NCBI RefSeq assembly: GCF_011303555.1
Contig: NZ_CP049868.1
Coordinates: 372,001-436,000 of the forward strand
DNA: 64,000 nucleotides
Reading direction: 5' to 3'
Source of the DNA: Pedobacter sp. HDW13
Lineage (GTDB): Bacteria > Bacteroidota > Bacteroidia > Sphingobacteriales > Sphingobacteriaceae
Part shown: positions 15,776-24,257 of the stretch, piece by piece
Layout of the letters: each line of letters begins with the position of its first letter
Position numbering within the stretch: position 1 is the first letter of the stretch
Translations under genes and position numbers: made by a program
The notes under the pieces: model-generated
The model's database searches: none
What the model saw: the letters and a program-made list of their open reading frames with translations, nothing else
Told to the model about the DNA's origin: nothing

Positions 15776-16481
15776 TTTATATCAAATAATAATAATATCA
15801 TTAAATCATCAAAGTATTCAAGCTAAATCTTAGATATACCTTTCTGTTTGCTAGACAGATCACTGCATAAAATTTGAATCTAAGCCGATTACATTTAACT
15901 GTTAGGCTAAATACGAAGAATAGAGCATGATGAGATAATTTAGCACTGAAAATTACCAATAACATTTATTAATTGCAAATAATTGATGCTCACCGCCTGC
16001 GAACTGAGAAAATGTGTGAGAACTGGTAGCTGCAAAGCAGCGAGGTTCGATCTATGTTTTAACACAAGCGTAGCGCAGCATTTTCGATTGCGCAGGTGAG
16101 CAAGACTAGGAGCCTGACTAGATTTATCCAGGATAAAGCGAAGTAAAATCCTAGATAAAGATAGAGAGAAGGCTCATGAAGCCATCCGCTTTGCCAAAAT
16201 TAAAACCATGACAGTGCGCAGCAATGGCGTGTGTTTTAAGTGGCATTAGACATGGCGGAATACCGATCTCCCTAATCGGGTTTGCACTGCCTCAACCGAT
16301 ATACCACTTCCTAAAGTAACAGCAGAAACGTTAAAGTGTGCTGATCGTTGCCAAACCAAGGAATTAAAGACTAAACCATTCCTTTCTCCGCGTAAGCCGC
16401 TAATTGGGGAGAGGAATGGATTTAGGATGAAATAAATTCTACCCTAAACGCTATATGGTATTTTGGTTACAGTATTGGTAG
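15776..16481. other. 706-bp structured non-coding region upstream of the defence operon
   Basis: No credible ORF. Three structured parts are visible. At 15988-16101 arms nest: GCTCACC (15988) with GGTGAGC (16095), GAAAATG (16008) with CATTTTC (16079), and an inner GCTGC-aaa-GCAGC hairpin (16029-16041). At 16238-16309 AAGTGG and CCACTT enclose a CCGAT/ATCGG hairpin (16263-16279). At 16371-16425 CTAAA-CCATTCC..CTCC pairs with GGAGAGGAATGG..TTTAG. Also AAGCGTAG and TTGCGCAGG recur at 18631 and 18710. This could be a leader or non-coding RNA, or an origin of replication or transfer. Confidence 0.6.
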
Positions 16482-17240
16482 TTATAACTTTTTATTGTCA
16501 TTCCAATATTTCAGGAAGCCATTACCAATAGTCGTAATTTTATAGAAAGCATAATCACTTGTCCTTGGCTTCACCTCATCTAATGTAATTATTCCCTCTC
16601 TTGTCAATAACTTTGTAATTGGTGATTCCATATTAATCGATCTACCCGTTAATATATTATCAACTAACATATCTATGATATTAAAATCTGAAAGTTCCTT
16701 CAATTCAGAAACAATTCTATTTTGAGACTTTGCGGGGATGTAATCATCTAACATTTCTGAAGGATGATAATTAGCTAATCTGTCTGAAATTTTATCCCTT
16801 TCATTTTGTGCATTTACCTTTGCAATTCTTTCTTCTTCTAATCTACCTTGCAATTGTTTAACAACCTCTTCCAAAGATTTGTAGTCTCTTTTTAGCACTA
16901 TACTGCTCTTATCGGTAATCTTAGCTAGATATGGTATAACAAATTTATCATATGTATCCGTAATAAGCCTACCTAGTGTTAACATACAATAAGTTGAAAC
17001 AAGCACTAAAAACGTGATTGCCACAACGATTAATAAATTGGGAACAAATGCTTGTGTCTGATAGTGATCTGCAATGTATTTAAGCTTTTTATCTAAAGTA
17101 AATCCTTTATCGAAATTAAATAATCCATATACTAACGTCCAGTTCCTAATTATCCAAACAACCAGAAGTGTCCCTAAGAATGGGTTTGTTGTTCGCTCCT
17201 TAATATTATCGAGCATTGAGTTGAGAGTATCCTTAACCAT
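16482..17240 (-). CDS. Two-TM membrane protein with coiled coil
   Basis: 252 residues, function unknown. The N-terminus ERTTNPFLGTLLVVWIIRNW (residues 15-34) leads into TM1 (about 21-41), TM2 spans about 67-89, and a cytoplasmic coiled coil follows (about 118-156, KSLEEVVKQLQGRLEEERIA). The C-terminal 70 residues (ITKLLTREGIITLDEV..YAFYKITTIGNGFLKYW) look like a winged-helix or similar small domain. I recall the NPF-type N-terminus with RNW in other bacterial membrane proteins near defence or mobile genes, without a proven role. It is transcribed toward the structured region and the defence operon but is separated from it by 700 bp. Confidence 0.55.
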   Translation of the reverse strand: MVKDTLNSMLDNIKERTTNPFLGTLLVVWIIRNWTLVYGLFNFDKGFTLDKKLKYIADHYQTQAFVPNLLIVVAITFLVLVSTYCMLTLGRLITDTYDKFVIPYLAKITDKSSIVLKRDYKSLEEVVKQLQGRLEEERIAKVNAQNERDKISDRLANYHPSEMLDDYIPAKSQNRIVSELKELSDFNIIDMLVDNILTGRSINMESPITKLLTREGIITLDEVKPRTSDYAFYKITTIGNGFLKYWNDNKKL

Positions 17241-17321
17241 TTAGATGTATTTTAAAACCAATTATAATAAAAAAGAGCCACATTACATGGCTCTTATGGT
17301 GTTTGATAATCTAATTCTATT

Positions 17322-17735
17322 TTAAAGTGTCAATTGAGTCTGTCCATCAATTATTATTCTATAATAGAATACGCCATTATGTTTAATCTCCTTTCTATGG
17401 CTTACTAAAAGATATTGGTTCTTATTTACTAAATAGTACTTCTGGTATTTAAAAACCGTACCATTATCTGTACGCGAATAGATTCCTTGGTTCTTAATCT
17501 CAAAGTTCTTGACGCTATTGCCTTTCTTATATAGCAACTGATTACCATCAATTGTTATTGTGAAACTATCCTCGTACCAGTTCTGATCTGTTCCCAAGGT
17601 GTATTTTCCGTAGTATGCATTAGAACTTTGTTTAGATAAGATTACTGGTTTATATTCTATTGCCGTTGCCATTAACGGTGTAAAATTCATTACAATAATG
17701 CAGGTGACGAGTATTAATAATAAGGTTTTTCTCAT
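17322..17735 (-). CDS. Small secreted protein, unknown
   Basis: 137 residues. The signal peptide is clear (MRKTLLLILVTCIIVMNFTP, likely cleaved near residues 24-26, LMATA). The mature part is rich in Tyr, Lys and Asn and predicted beta strands (YYGKYTLGTDQNWYEDSFTI, GNQLLYKKG, YYLVNKNQYLLV), typical of a small secreted beta protein. No Cys follows the signal, so it is not a lipoprotein. It is the third gene of a mini-operon with a lipoprotein and a 27-residue membrane peptide, 5 nt after the latter. A hairpin-free 80-nt gap leads to the next gene. Confidence 0.55.
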   Translation of the reverse strand: MRKTLLLILVTCIIVMNFTPLMATAIEYKPVILSKQSSNAYYGKYTLGTDQNWYEDSFTITIDGNQLLYKKGNSVKNFEIKNQGIYSRTDNGTVFKYQKYYLVNKNQYLLVSHRKEIKHNGVFYYRIIIDGQTQLTL

Positions 17736-17740
17736 GATAA

Positions 17741-17824
17741 CTAATCGTTAAATAGTCTTTTAATAAACTTAAATGCAAAGTATATGAATACTCCGAGCAC
17801 AATTAAAGATGCTATTGCTTCCAT
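17741..17824 (-). CDS. 27-residue single-TM peptide
   Basis: ATG at 17822-17824, TAG at 17741-17743. The sequence is one hydrophobic helix (ASLIVLGVFIYFAFKFI, residues 5-21) with a basic C-terminal tail (KRLFND). It fits exactly between two genes: 3 nt after the lipoprotein stop and 5 nt before the next start. Such tight packing supports it being a real gene. Very small membrane peptides of this kind can be toxins, holin-like or protein regulators; no choice can be made here. Confidence 0.5.
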   Translation of the reverse strand: MEAIASLIVLGVFIYFAFKFIKRLFND

Positions 17825-17827
17825 ATC

Positions 17828-18574
17828 TTATTTACAATTAAATGTGTTAATTATTGTATATCCTTTATTATCACTAGCCTTCATTGTTACCTTCGTAATG
17901 TTACCATTGGTATCTTTCTCATAACTAAAACCTTCAGTATAAGCAGCACCATTGTATGAAACACTAGCAATTTCATATTTACTTCCCTTACCAAAATAGC
18001 TTCTTAGTATGCCTTTGTAAAATGTAGGTAAATCACTATCCATATTGTTAAAGTAATTGCCCATTGTTAAAAAGCCTCCATATACGATGTTAATTGTTAA
18101 AGTTGGACTAACGATTTTGGTTAGATTACCATCTGTAAAGGTGTACTTAGTAGATACTGTAGAACTGTTTAAAAGATTGGTACGGATCGATTCTATTAAA
18201 TAACCCTCTGTATTATAAGTATAGTCTATCTTATAATCGCCTGCCATTTGAGTTTCCGTTGTAACTCTACCTTGGGTATTTAAAGTGTAGGTATAAGTGC
18301 GACTATAATTGCCATCTTTTACAACTTTAGTGATTTGTGTCGATGTATAAGTGTAGGTTTCTTGATAGTCTTCGCTATCATATACAACCTTACTAACTTT
18401 GCCATCACTATTATAAGTATAGAGGATTTTACCTGTATCACTACCAGTTGAATAGCTGCTTTGACTTAGTTGGCAGTTTGATTGTGGCTGTACTTCTTCA
18501 TCTGAAGTACCTTTTTTGCATGAAGCTACGATTAGCGTAGTGGCTAAGAGCATTAAACTTAGAGATTTTCTCAT
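17828..18574 (-). CDS. YD-repeat-like lipoprotein
   Basis: 248 residues. A signal peptide ends in the lipobox VASCKK (Cys 19), placing it in the outer membrane or periplasm. The mature part repeats strands of the form TYTYTSTQITKVVKDGNY, YTYTLNTQGRVTTET and YTYNTEGYLIESI, about 20-22 residues each. This is the pattern of RHS/YD-like beta repeats and of DUF4595-type Bacteroidota lipoproteins. An accessory surface lipoprotein on an island may alter phage adsorption or exclude superinfection (inference). It is first in a three-gene unit; the region upstream (18590-18746) is highly structured. Confidence 0.65.
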   Translation of the reverse strand: MRKSLSLMLLATTLIVASCKKGTSDEEVQPQSNCQLSQSSYSTGSDTGKILYTYNSDGKVSKVVYDSEDYQETYTYTSTQITKVVKDGNYSRTYTYTLNTQGRVTTETQMAGDYKIDYTYNTEGYLIESIRTNLLNSSTVSTKYTFTDGNLTKIVSPTLTINIVYGGFLTMGNYFNNMDSDLPTFYKGILRSYFGKGSKYEIASVSYNGAAYTEGFSYEKDTNGNITKVTMKASDNKGYTIINTFNCK

Positions 18575-18898
18575 ATCTGATTGAGTTTTTGATTATCGGT
18601 AGTCCCAATCCGATAAGTTTATAAACACGAAAGCGTAGGGAACTGTACCTTACCTGCATTCAGAAGCTCCTAGGAGGGCTTATTGCAACAGAGGACAGCA
18701 CCTACGCTTTTGCGCAGGCGTTGCTTTTCTCCGTTCTTGTTGCAATGTTTGAATTTTCCTAGGATTCCTGATATGCAAGAACTGATAGCTACGCTAATAT
18801 TCTATATATGTAAATGTTATTTTCTCTCTATAATGTCATGTTTATGGTGTAAAGATAATAACGGATTTTAAATATAGGAGCATTACTGCTCCCATATT
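18575..18898. other. 324-bp structured intergenic region, crossing inverted repeats
   Basis: No credible gene. Perfect arm pairs: TTATCGG/CCGATAA (18593-18599, 18610-18616), AAAGCGTAGG/CCTACGCTTT (18630-18639, 18701-18710) and ATTGCAACA/TGTTGCAAT (18682-18690, 18738-18746). The last two pairs cross, giving a pseudoknot topology. The palindrome CTCCTAGGAG (18667-18676) has a second core copy TCCTAGGA at 18757-18764. It lies upstream of the lipoprotein operon. Confidence 0.65.
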
Positions 18899-19414
18899 TT
18901 AATTTACTTCTGTTGATTTCTCAACAGTGTGTAGCGAGACATAATTAGTTTCGCCCTCGGCTATCCTGCGATAAAAAAAGTTATGTAACTGATCAGCAGG
19001 TTGAAATGTAACTCTTAATGAGTATTCAATCCCTTTTGTATTATCATGTGATTCTGTTACCTGATAAGCGTACCGCAATAATTGATTGGTTAAGTTGCTG
19101 CCGAATTTAGTTAAGGATTCTAGTCCTAAGTCAATAAACATAAATGATCTACCATCTTTAGGACTGATCGAAAGTGTTATGTTCCAATGAAATGAAAGAT
19201 GTTCCTTCACTAAATTAGTATTATGTTCATTTAATGTGTGGTCTATTTCAGCGTACATTCTGAATTTAGGTAGATCAAATCGATCCATCAGCGAAATAGC
19301 TTTACTTACAATTAAAGTATAAGCTCTCTCAACTTCCTTGTTGGTTAAAAGCAATTCAGAATCTACCATTACGAAATTGGTTTTTAATTGTTGTTGTTTT
19401 CTTGTTTGTTTCAT
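18899..19414 (-). CDS. Hypothetical protein of the mobile island
   Basis: 171 residues from the ATG at 19414 (MKQTRKQQQ); the longer frame to 19468 would include a terminator stem. Family not recognised. The N-terminus is basic and Gln-rich, followed by helices (NKEVERAYTLIVSKAISLMD) and then strands (FRMYAEIDHTLNEHN, LSFHWNITLSISP, GRSFMFIDLGLESL). The alpha+beta order with a basic N-terminus could fit a DNA-binding replication or regulatory protein, but there is no motif to rely on. A minus-strand terminator (19452-19476) precedes it, so it has its own promoter or forms a separate unit. Confidence 0.45.
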   Translation of the reverse strand: MKQTRKQQQLKTNFVMVDSELLLTNKEVERAYTLIVSKAISLMDRFDLPKFRMYAEIDHTLNEHNTNLVKEHLSFHWNITLSISPKDGRSFMFIDLGLESLTKFGSNLTNQLLRYAYQVTESHDNTKGIEYSLRVTFQPADQLHNFFYRRIAEGETNYVSLHTVEKSTEVN

Positions 19415-19818
19415 GATTTTAAGATTTAAATGGTTATAAATTGGTGTAAATAAAAAAAGCATCCTCATTGGGATGCCTTACTATTAGAATTCGTTAAGAT
19501 TTACTGGTAAGCCTTAATTATCAAGGGTTAGATTCTGGTTGGTAATCGGGCTATTACAGTTTTATTTTTAAATGTTGGTCTCTTACCATATAAAGGTAAT
19601 GCTAGGGAAATCACTTTAATTCGTTCAAAAGCCGGGGGCTTGTAGTGATAGAGAGCTGGGGTGCTCTTTACAGACTGGATTTGGGATTTCAAAAATAAAA
19701 TTCAATTTAACATAGAATGACCTAGCTAGAATAGCCAGGTCATTAGGATAATTATAATAATAGCACCAATTCTAAATTAAGGTTGTTAAAATATAACACT
19801 TCAATAAAAACTGGTTCA
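19415..19818. other. 404-bp non-coding region with hairpins
   Basis: No gene seen. It contains the terminator at 19452-19476, then TTACC-atataaa-GGTAA, AAGCC-ggg-GGCTT (19629-19641) and AGAGC-tggggt-GCTCT (19652-19667). The run of short hairpins next to the helicase-like gene makes a replication origin or regulatory site possible. Confidence 0.45.
19452..19476 (-). terminator. Rho-independent terminator of the helicase-like gene
   Basis: On the minus strand GCATCC pairs with GGATGC over a 6-nt loop and runs into seven T. It lies 345 nt beyond the stop of the helicase-like gene. Confidence 0.7.
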
Positions 19819-21648
19819 TTAATCATCAAGTGTAAACTTAGGATTGGTTAGTTTTATGCACCATTGTCTTTCCCCATGAATCACTTTTTGATATCTTGCA
19901 GAAATAGTAAAATATCTAGATAGTATTTGAGCTGTCGTTCCTGTTAGCCCATATTTCTTCTTTAAACCAATTACTTTGGCATTTACAATCTTGTAGGGTA
20001 AATCCTGATTGATATTAAAAGCATTTAAAACATCCTTTATTACTGGGATATCTGTAAACTTATCACTAACTTCTTTTGCCTTAATTAAGGTATTTAATTG
20101 GCTAAATTTATAATTTGCCTTGACAATCATAGTTTTACCATGCTTTAAATATGATTGTACCATTTCTGGGTATTTTGAATTTAATTCATTAGTAACCTCT
20201 ATTCTATTATCAATTATAAATGTACCTGGGGTCATTTTGAATCCATCTAATTGTTCAACTACTGCTTTAAAGAGATCAACGTCATTCCTAGCTCTCTCTC
20301 TTTTAAGGCGATCTTGATCTGATGAAGTGTAGATTACTGACGAATCACTCACCTTGAAATTTGGTAATTCGTTGTATTTTGCTAGTAAGATAGCTGCGCT
20401 TGAATAATAACTGCTTACCATTTGTTCATCCAAACTATTGTCAATACTGAAATAATTAGTTTGATCGGTATTCACTATTACGTATTTCTTACTTGGCAGA
20501 GCTTTTAAAGCACTTTCATAAGCGATTCGAGCACCACTATTTACCAGAGAAGATTCTTTAAACGTATAAATTGTCTTGTAAGCTTCTAAACCTCCCTCAA
20601 TGAATTTAAGTGCCATTTCTCTAGATTGATATTCTATGTCTGGGTTAATATTAGTGATATGAATTGCCTTGTTTATTCCATTTCGAAACCTCCCTATTGC
20701 TTGAATACTTTCTGTTGCAGGATCAAATATGCTCTGCCCTGCAAAGAACAAATCAGTTAAAAGAATAACATTAGGCTTAATATCCAGATCAATGTCTACT
20801 GCACTGTAAAACCTAGAGGTAAAGAAATTGTATTTAGCTAATGGCTTTAGCTCTGAAGTTGCATTTGGGAACTTTAACTTGTTCCTAAGCTTTTTCACGC
20901 TATCTTCTCCACAAAACACTTGACTCTCACTTTCAATCTTTAAATGTTTAATCAAGCTAAGTATGCCATCTGTTGAATTCATAAAGAAACAATAGTGGGT
21001 ATGGACGTTTTCTTTTAAGTAATCTCGAACCCTATATATAATGTTGTTAGTTATGGCAATCTCAATTGCTTTAGAGTATTGAAACTTGGGTTGGAATATT
21101 ACGTGTTCAAACCCATATTCTTCAAATCTTGGGTCACTGGGTAGAATTGGTGTAGCTGAAATCATTGAGCGCTCAGCATATCTAAAGAAATCATTGATTG
21201 GTTCAACAATCGATTTCCTATAGGAAACATCCTGTACAATCTTCTCCGATTCATCAAATAATAAGAAGAAATCCTTATGGCGGATAAACTTTTCAGCTAC
21301 TTTAGGGTTTTCAAACGCTTTCACTAGCTTTTTGTAAGATTCAGGTGTTACCATAATGTTTTTAAATGATACGTCGCCTAGTAGGTAATCAACTATTGCA
21401 TTAACGTCATTAAATGGATAATAAACTCCCAAAACTTCAAGTTTATATTCTTCCATCATCTTCTTAACCTTTCCGACAATCACAGGTACATTTGGTACTA
21501 TTATGATGCTGTTTCGTTTGCTTAAAAGCTCTGCTGTCGTACCGCCTCCCCCTGGGTATCTTTTGTTTATAAATGCATTAGCTGGCAGAAAAGCGCACAG
21601 GTTTGCTATAAATTGGCCTTTGCCAATATAGATTGTTCTAGTTTTCAT
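19819..21648 (-). CDS. SF2 helicase-like replication protein with a lysine-less P-loop
   Basis: 609 residues. The N-terminal half keeps the order of SF2 helicase motifs: P-loop-like YPGGGGTTAE (31-40), Walker B-like FFLLFDESE (DESE 132-135), motif III-like MISATPILP (SATP 164-167) and motif VI-like QAIGRFR (316-322). The P-loop has Gly-Gly-Gly-Gly-Thr-Thr and no Walker A lysine. I recall the same GxGGTT form in helicase-like proteins of Bacteroidota phages, including crAss-like ones, so it may be a family trait. The C-terminal 250 residues are unrecognised; a helical end (KKKYGLTGTTAQILSRYF) may be a DNA-binding helix-turn-helix. Probable role: replication of the excised island. Confidence 0.65.
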   Translation of the reverse strand: MKTRTIYIGKGQFIANLCAFLPANAFINKRYPGGGGTTAELLSKRNSIIIVPNVPVIVGKVKKMMEEYKLEVLGVYYPFNDVNAIVDYLLGDVSFKNIMVTPESYKKLVKAFENPKVAEKFIRHKDFFLLFDESEKIVQDVSYRKSIVEPINDFFRYAERSMISATPILPSDPRFEEYGFEHVIFQPKFQYSKAIEIAITNNIIYRVRDYLKENVHTHYCFFMNSTDGILSLIKHLKIESESQVFCGEDSVKKLRNKLKFPNATSELKPLAKYNFFTSRFYSAVDIDLDIKPNVILLTDLFFAGQSIFDPATESIQAIGRFRNGINKAIHITNINPDIEYQSREMALKFIEGGLEAYKTIYTFKESSLVNSGARIAYESALKALPSKKYVIVNTDQTNYFSIDNSLDEQMVSSYYSSAAILLAKYNELPNFKVSDSSVIYTSSDQDRLKRERARNDVDLFKAVVEQLDGFKMTPGTFIIDNRIEVTNELNSKYPEMVQSYLKHGKTMIVKANYKFSQLNTLIKAKEVSDKFTDIPVIKDVLNAFNINQDLPYKIVNAKVIGLKKKYGLTGTTAQILSRYFTISARYQKVIHGERQWCIKLTNPKFTLDD

Positions 21649-21664
21649 TAGTTATCTAAAATTA

Positions 21665-21690
21665 AAAAGGAGAGGCATTAGCCTCTCCTC
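21665..21690 (-). terminator. Strong Rho-independent terminator
   Basis: AGGAGAGGC (21668-21676) and GCCTCTCCT (21681-21689) form a perfect 9-bp stem with an ATTA loop, followed on the minus strand by TTTTTAATT. It stands between the 97-residue gene and the helicase-like gene. Confidence 0.85.
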
Positions 21691-21697
21691 GATTAAC

Positions 21698-21991
21698 TTA
21701 TTTACCTTCCTCTCGGATTTTCGTTGGAATTTGTGGAGTGAATTCTCCGGTATTATTCATGAAATCGAATAATAAAGTTTCAACATCATCGGTTGGGTCA
21801 ATCGATAGTGAAGTAGTTCCGTTAGCGAATTGGAACTCCACAAAGATCTTTGATTGATTCTGCTTATTTATGTAAGCACGGTGCTGAACACCAACACAGT
21901 TAAATAGGTTTGTTTTTAAAGTCTGAAGATTAACTTCATGACTAAATCGTTGCTGATTAACACGAGCAACTCTCGGGTTTAAGGTTGGCAT
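21698..21991 (-). CDS. Small island protein, unknown
   Basis: 97 residues, soluble, not recognised. It starts MPTLNPRVARVNQQR, a basic N-terminus, and continues with strands KIFVEFQFANGTTSLSI and an acidic helix DDVETLLFDFMNN. The size and position, directly before a replication-type gene, would suit a small regulator or replication helper, but no motif supports this. A strong terminator lies 8 nt after its stop, so most transcripts end before the helicase-like gene. Confidence 0.5.
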   Translation of the reverse strand: MPTLNPRVARVNQQRFSHEVNLQTLKTNLFNCVGVQHRAYINKQNQSKIFVEFQFANGTTSLSIDPTDDVETLLFDFMNNTGEFTPQIPTKIREEGK

Positions 21992-22113
21992 ATGCCTATG
22001 AAATTTAATTGTTGCTGAATTGCAACCTTACAAATCTCAATATGTTAGAGTAAACCGATGTTAGTCTAAACTATTACTACAAACTATTTTAAATAAACGC
22101 GTAAAAGATGAAT

Positions 22114-22938
22114 TTAACCACATTTCTGATATTTATTTATGCAGTTTCGGATGTAAAAGTTATGATTAAGTGCATCTTTTGGTCGTGGCGTATTCAAATT
22201 GAATAGATCGAATAGATTATAAATTAATTTGCTTTGCTCATTTGTTAGAGGAAAATCAGACTTTCTTCCTTGGTTTAAGTTAGTTTTGTCATCGGATATT
22301 ATTAACGATTCGTTATGTAAAAACGTTTGGATTAATTCTGACCAACTACCTAAAACCTCAAGATGTATTGACTCGTTAGCAATGTTGAAATGGTTGACAA
22401 AGTGTTCGACTTCTTCAACAGAATTGATGTCTTTGAATCGTGTTTGTTTAGCTAATTTGATAAATTTGGCCAAAAGCGAGTCACAGGTCAGTTCGACCAC
22501 CTTATTTGCGATTTTCTCATCTTCTATTTTAATCCTATTTATTGTAAGATCACATAGCTGCTTACTTTTGATTTGTGTGATCTTCTTTCCAATGCTGGCT
22601 AATTTTAAGTAATCTTCATCATTGAACACTGTACTTAGCAATTCTTTTTCAAGTTCGAAACAAAAGTACATTAGTTCATTTCTTAATTCATTTCGTTGTA
22701 GCTTATTTAGTGGCTTGTCAAACTTAACATTTTCAATTACGATATCTACTTCTTTATCAATGTTCTGTATATTATTAAGATAGTAAACAGCTTTATAGTT
22801 GTAATTATTTAAATCTACTGCTGGTGTGTTTGCACTCCAATTGTACATTAGCTCAGCATCGACAGAATAAACCTTTAGTACGTTAATATTTAATATGAGA
22901 TCATAAGTATATACTTCAGGATAGAAATCTAACTTCAT
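22114..22938 (-). CDS. Hypothetical island protein
   Basis: 274 residues, not recognised. An N-terminal beta-rich part (YDLILNINVLKVYSVDAELMY) is followed by a long helical region with charged heptads (KLQRNELRNELMYFCFELEKE, IKSKQLCDLTINRIKIEDEK). No TM helix or signal is present. The C-terminus has PLTNEQSKLIYNLFDLFNL and IRNCINKYQKCG. In Bacteroidetes islands the gene between the integrase and the replication block often encodes a helical regulator of this sort; that is context only. It lies 69 nt downstream of the integrase gene. Confidence 0.5.
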   Translation of the reverse strand: MKLDFYPEVYTYDLILNINVLKVYSVDAELMYNWSANTPAVDLNNYNYKAVYYLNNIQNIDKEVDIVIENVKFDKPLNKLQRNELRNELMYFCFELEKELLSTVFNDEDYLKLASIGKKITQIKSKQLCDLTINRIKIEDEKIANKVVELTCDSLLAKFIKLAKQTRFKDINSVEEVEHFVNHFNIANESIHLEVLGSWSELIQTFLHNESLIISDDKTNLNQGRKSDFPLTNEQSKLIYNLFDLFNLNTPRPKDALNHNFYIRNCINKYQKCG

Positions 22939-23007
22939 AATTAGCGAAGTAGTTGTTATGGCTACCTCGCTTTAAAGATATTAAAGTTGTAATAAAGTCT
23001 GGTTACT

Positions 23008-24231
23008 CTATTTTATCAATATCAATTCTTCCACAGTGATTGCCTCGCTTACGCTGTCGCTTCGATCATAAATTTGAGTGGTGGTAACTTTACTATGTCC
23101 CGCTCGTTTTTGCACATCATAAACACTATTAACTTTCAGAGCTTTGGTAATGCTAGTGTGTTTGAAATCGTAGATTAGAATGTTAGCGAACTGCGGAAAA
23201 TCTTCCTTAAAAGGTAATAGAATACGTTCTCTAAACATCGTTTGTGTAAATATCTTCCTTTGTTTGGTTTGATTGAAGAACCCGATAATGTAGTCTTCAT
23301 CATCTATTGTTCTTCCTGCATTTGTGGTATTCTCATAAATACTCTGTATCAAACCATTAACAATTGAACTCATGATAACTCTTCTCCATTTCTTACCTTT
23401 AGCATCGAATACCACTATTGAGTGATCTTGGAGATCAACATGTTTAACTTTAATGTTTAGCACTTGTATAGGTCTCAATGTATTTTCCGCTACGAGTCGA
23501 GCCATTAAGTGCAACCTCAAATATCTTTTCGTATTTACAACATTAAAGAACTCAAGAAATAGTGACTGCTTAATTTCATTATATTTTGGTATCTGAAGAG
23601 TTATATCAAGTTTCTTTAACTTACTGGCGTGGTTAGTAATTGGTAATTCCATTATTTGGCTCAACCATATATAAAACCCCTTCACGTAAACCATTTGTAA
23701 GTTAACGGTACTATTACCGAGTCCCCACTTCTTTAAATAGCTACGGTAGTCAATCCAGACAGTAGTACTTAGATCAGAGAGTAAATGGTTTGGGAAATGC
23801 TTGTTTATAAACGTCGTTACTTTCTTATCTCTCTCAGTATAATTATAGATATCCTTAATCTCCCCTATTTCATGACGCTTTGTATGATATTCGAAGAACT
23901 TACTAAGAGCTTCAATTACTTTGGTTTGTATCGTTAACTTAGAATCTGTAGATGATTGGCTAACACTTATAGGTTTTACTAACTCCGTTATTCTGAACTC
24001 GAATGAATTACGGAGCAGCACTAATTTCTTATTTATGGATTTAAGATCCTTTACCTGTTCAAGGTACTGGTTATAGATTGCCTTTATCCCCTCTTTAACT
24101 TTAAATTGCTTACCATTATAAAAGTATTCTATGCAATAGAGTGGGTATTTGTCAGTATTGGAGCTATGAGGGGTTACTAAAATAAATCTGATGCCATTAA
24201 TAATGGCCAATTCAGTTCTAATTGATTTCAT
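23008..24231 (-). CDS. Tyrosine recombinase (integrase) of the island
   Basis: 407 residues: N-terminal arm-binding region, SAM-like core-binding domain (about 105-200) and catalytic domain (about 225-395). Catalytic residues seen: Arg 253 in AENTLRPIQVL, a Lys in the beta hairpin (FDAKGKKW), His 379 in KRAGHSK and the nucleophile Tyr 388 in TQIYDRS. The HxxR box reads Y354-D-F-K357-H358, with Tyr and Lys in place of His and Arg; this YxxKHT form is known in Bacteroidota integrases, so it is probably active. It catalyses integration and excision at the 89-bp repeats and is next to the right repeat, with TAGTAC arm-site candidates in the 120-bp gap. Confidence 0.92.
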   Translation of the reverse strand: MKSIRTELAIINGIRFILVTPHSSNTDKYPLYCIEYFYNGKQFKVKEGIKAIYNQYLEQVKDLKSINKKLVLLRNSFEFRITELVKPISVSQSSTDSKLTIQTKVIEALSKFFEYHTKRHEIGEIKDIYNYTERDKKVTTFINKHFPNHLLSDLSTTVWIDYRSYLKKWGLGNSTVNLQMVYVKGFYIWLSQIMELPITNHASKLKKLDITLQIPKYNEIKQSLFLEFFNVVNTKRYLRLHLMARLVAENTLRPIQVLNIKVKHVDLQDHSIVVFDAKGKKWRRVIMSSIVNGLIQSIYENTTNAGRTIDDEDYIIGFFNQTKQRKIFTQTMFRERILLPFKEDFPQFANILIYDFKHTSITKALKVNSVYDVQKRAGHSKVTTTQIYDRSDSVSEAITVEELILIK

Positions 24232-24257
24232 TCTATTAAGATTAAAGTTCGTGATAG

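Noticed and set aside
15988..16101. tRNA-like words (ACTGGTAGC, GGTTCGATC)
   Set aside because: The order and spacing do not give an acceptor stem, anticodon arm or T arm. The nested inverted arms explain the region better.
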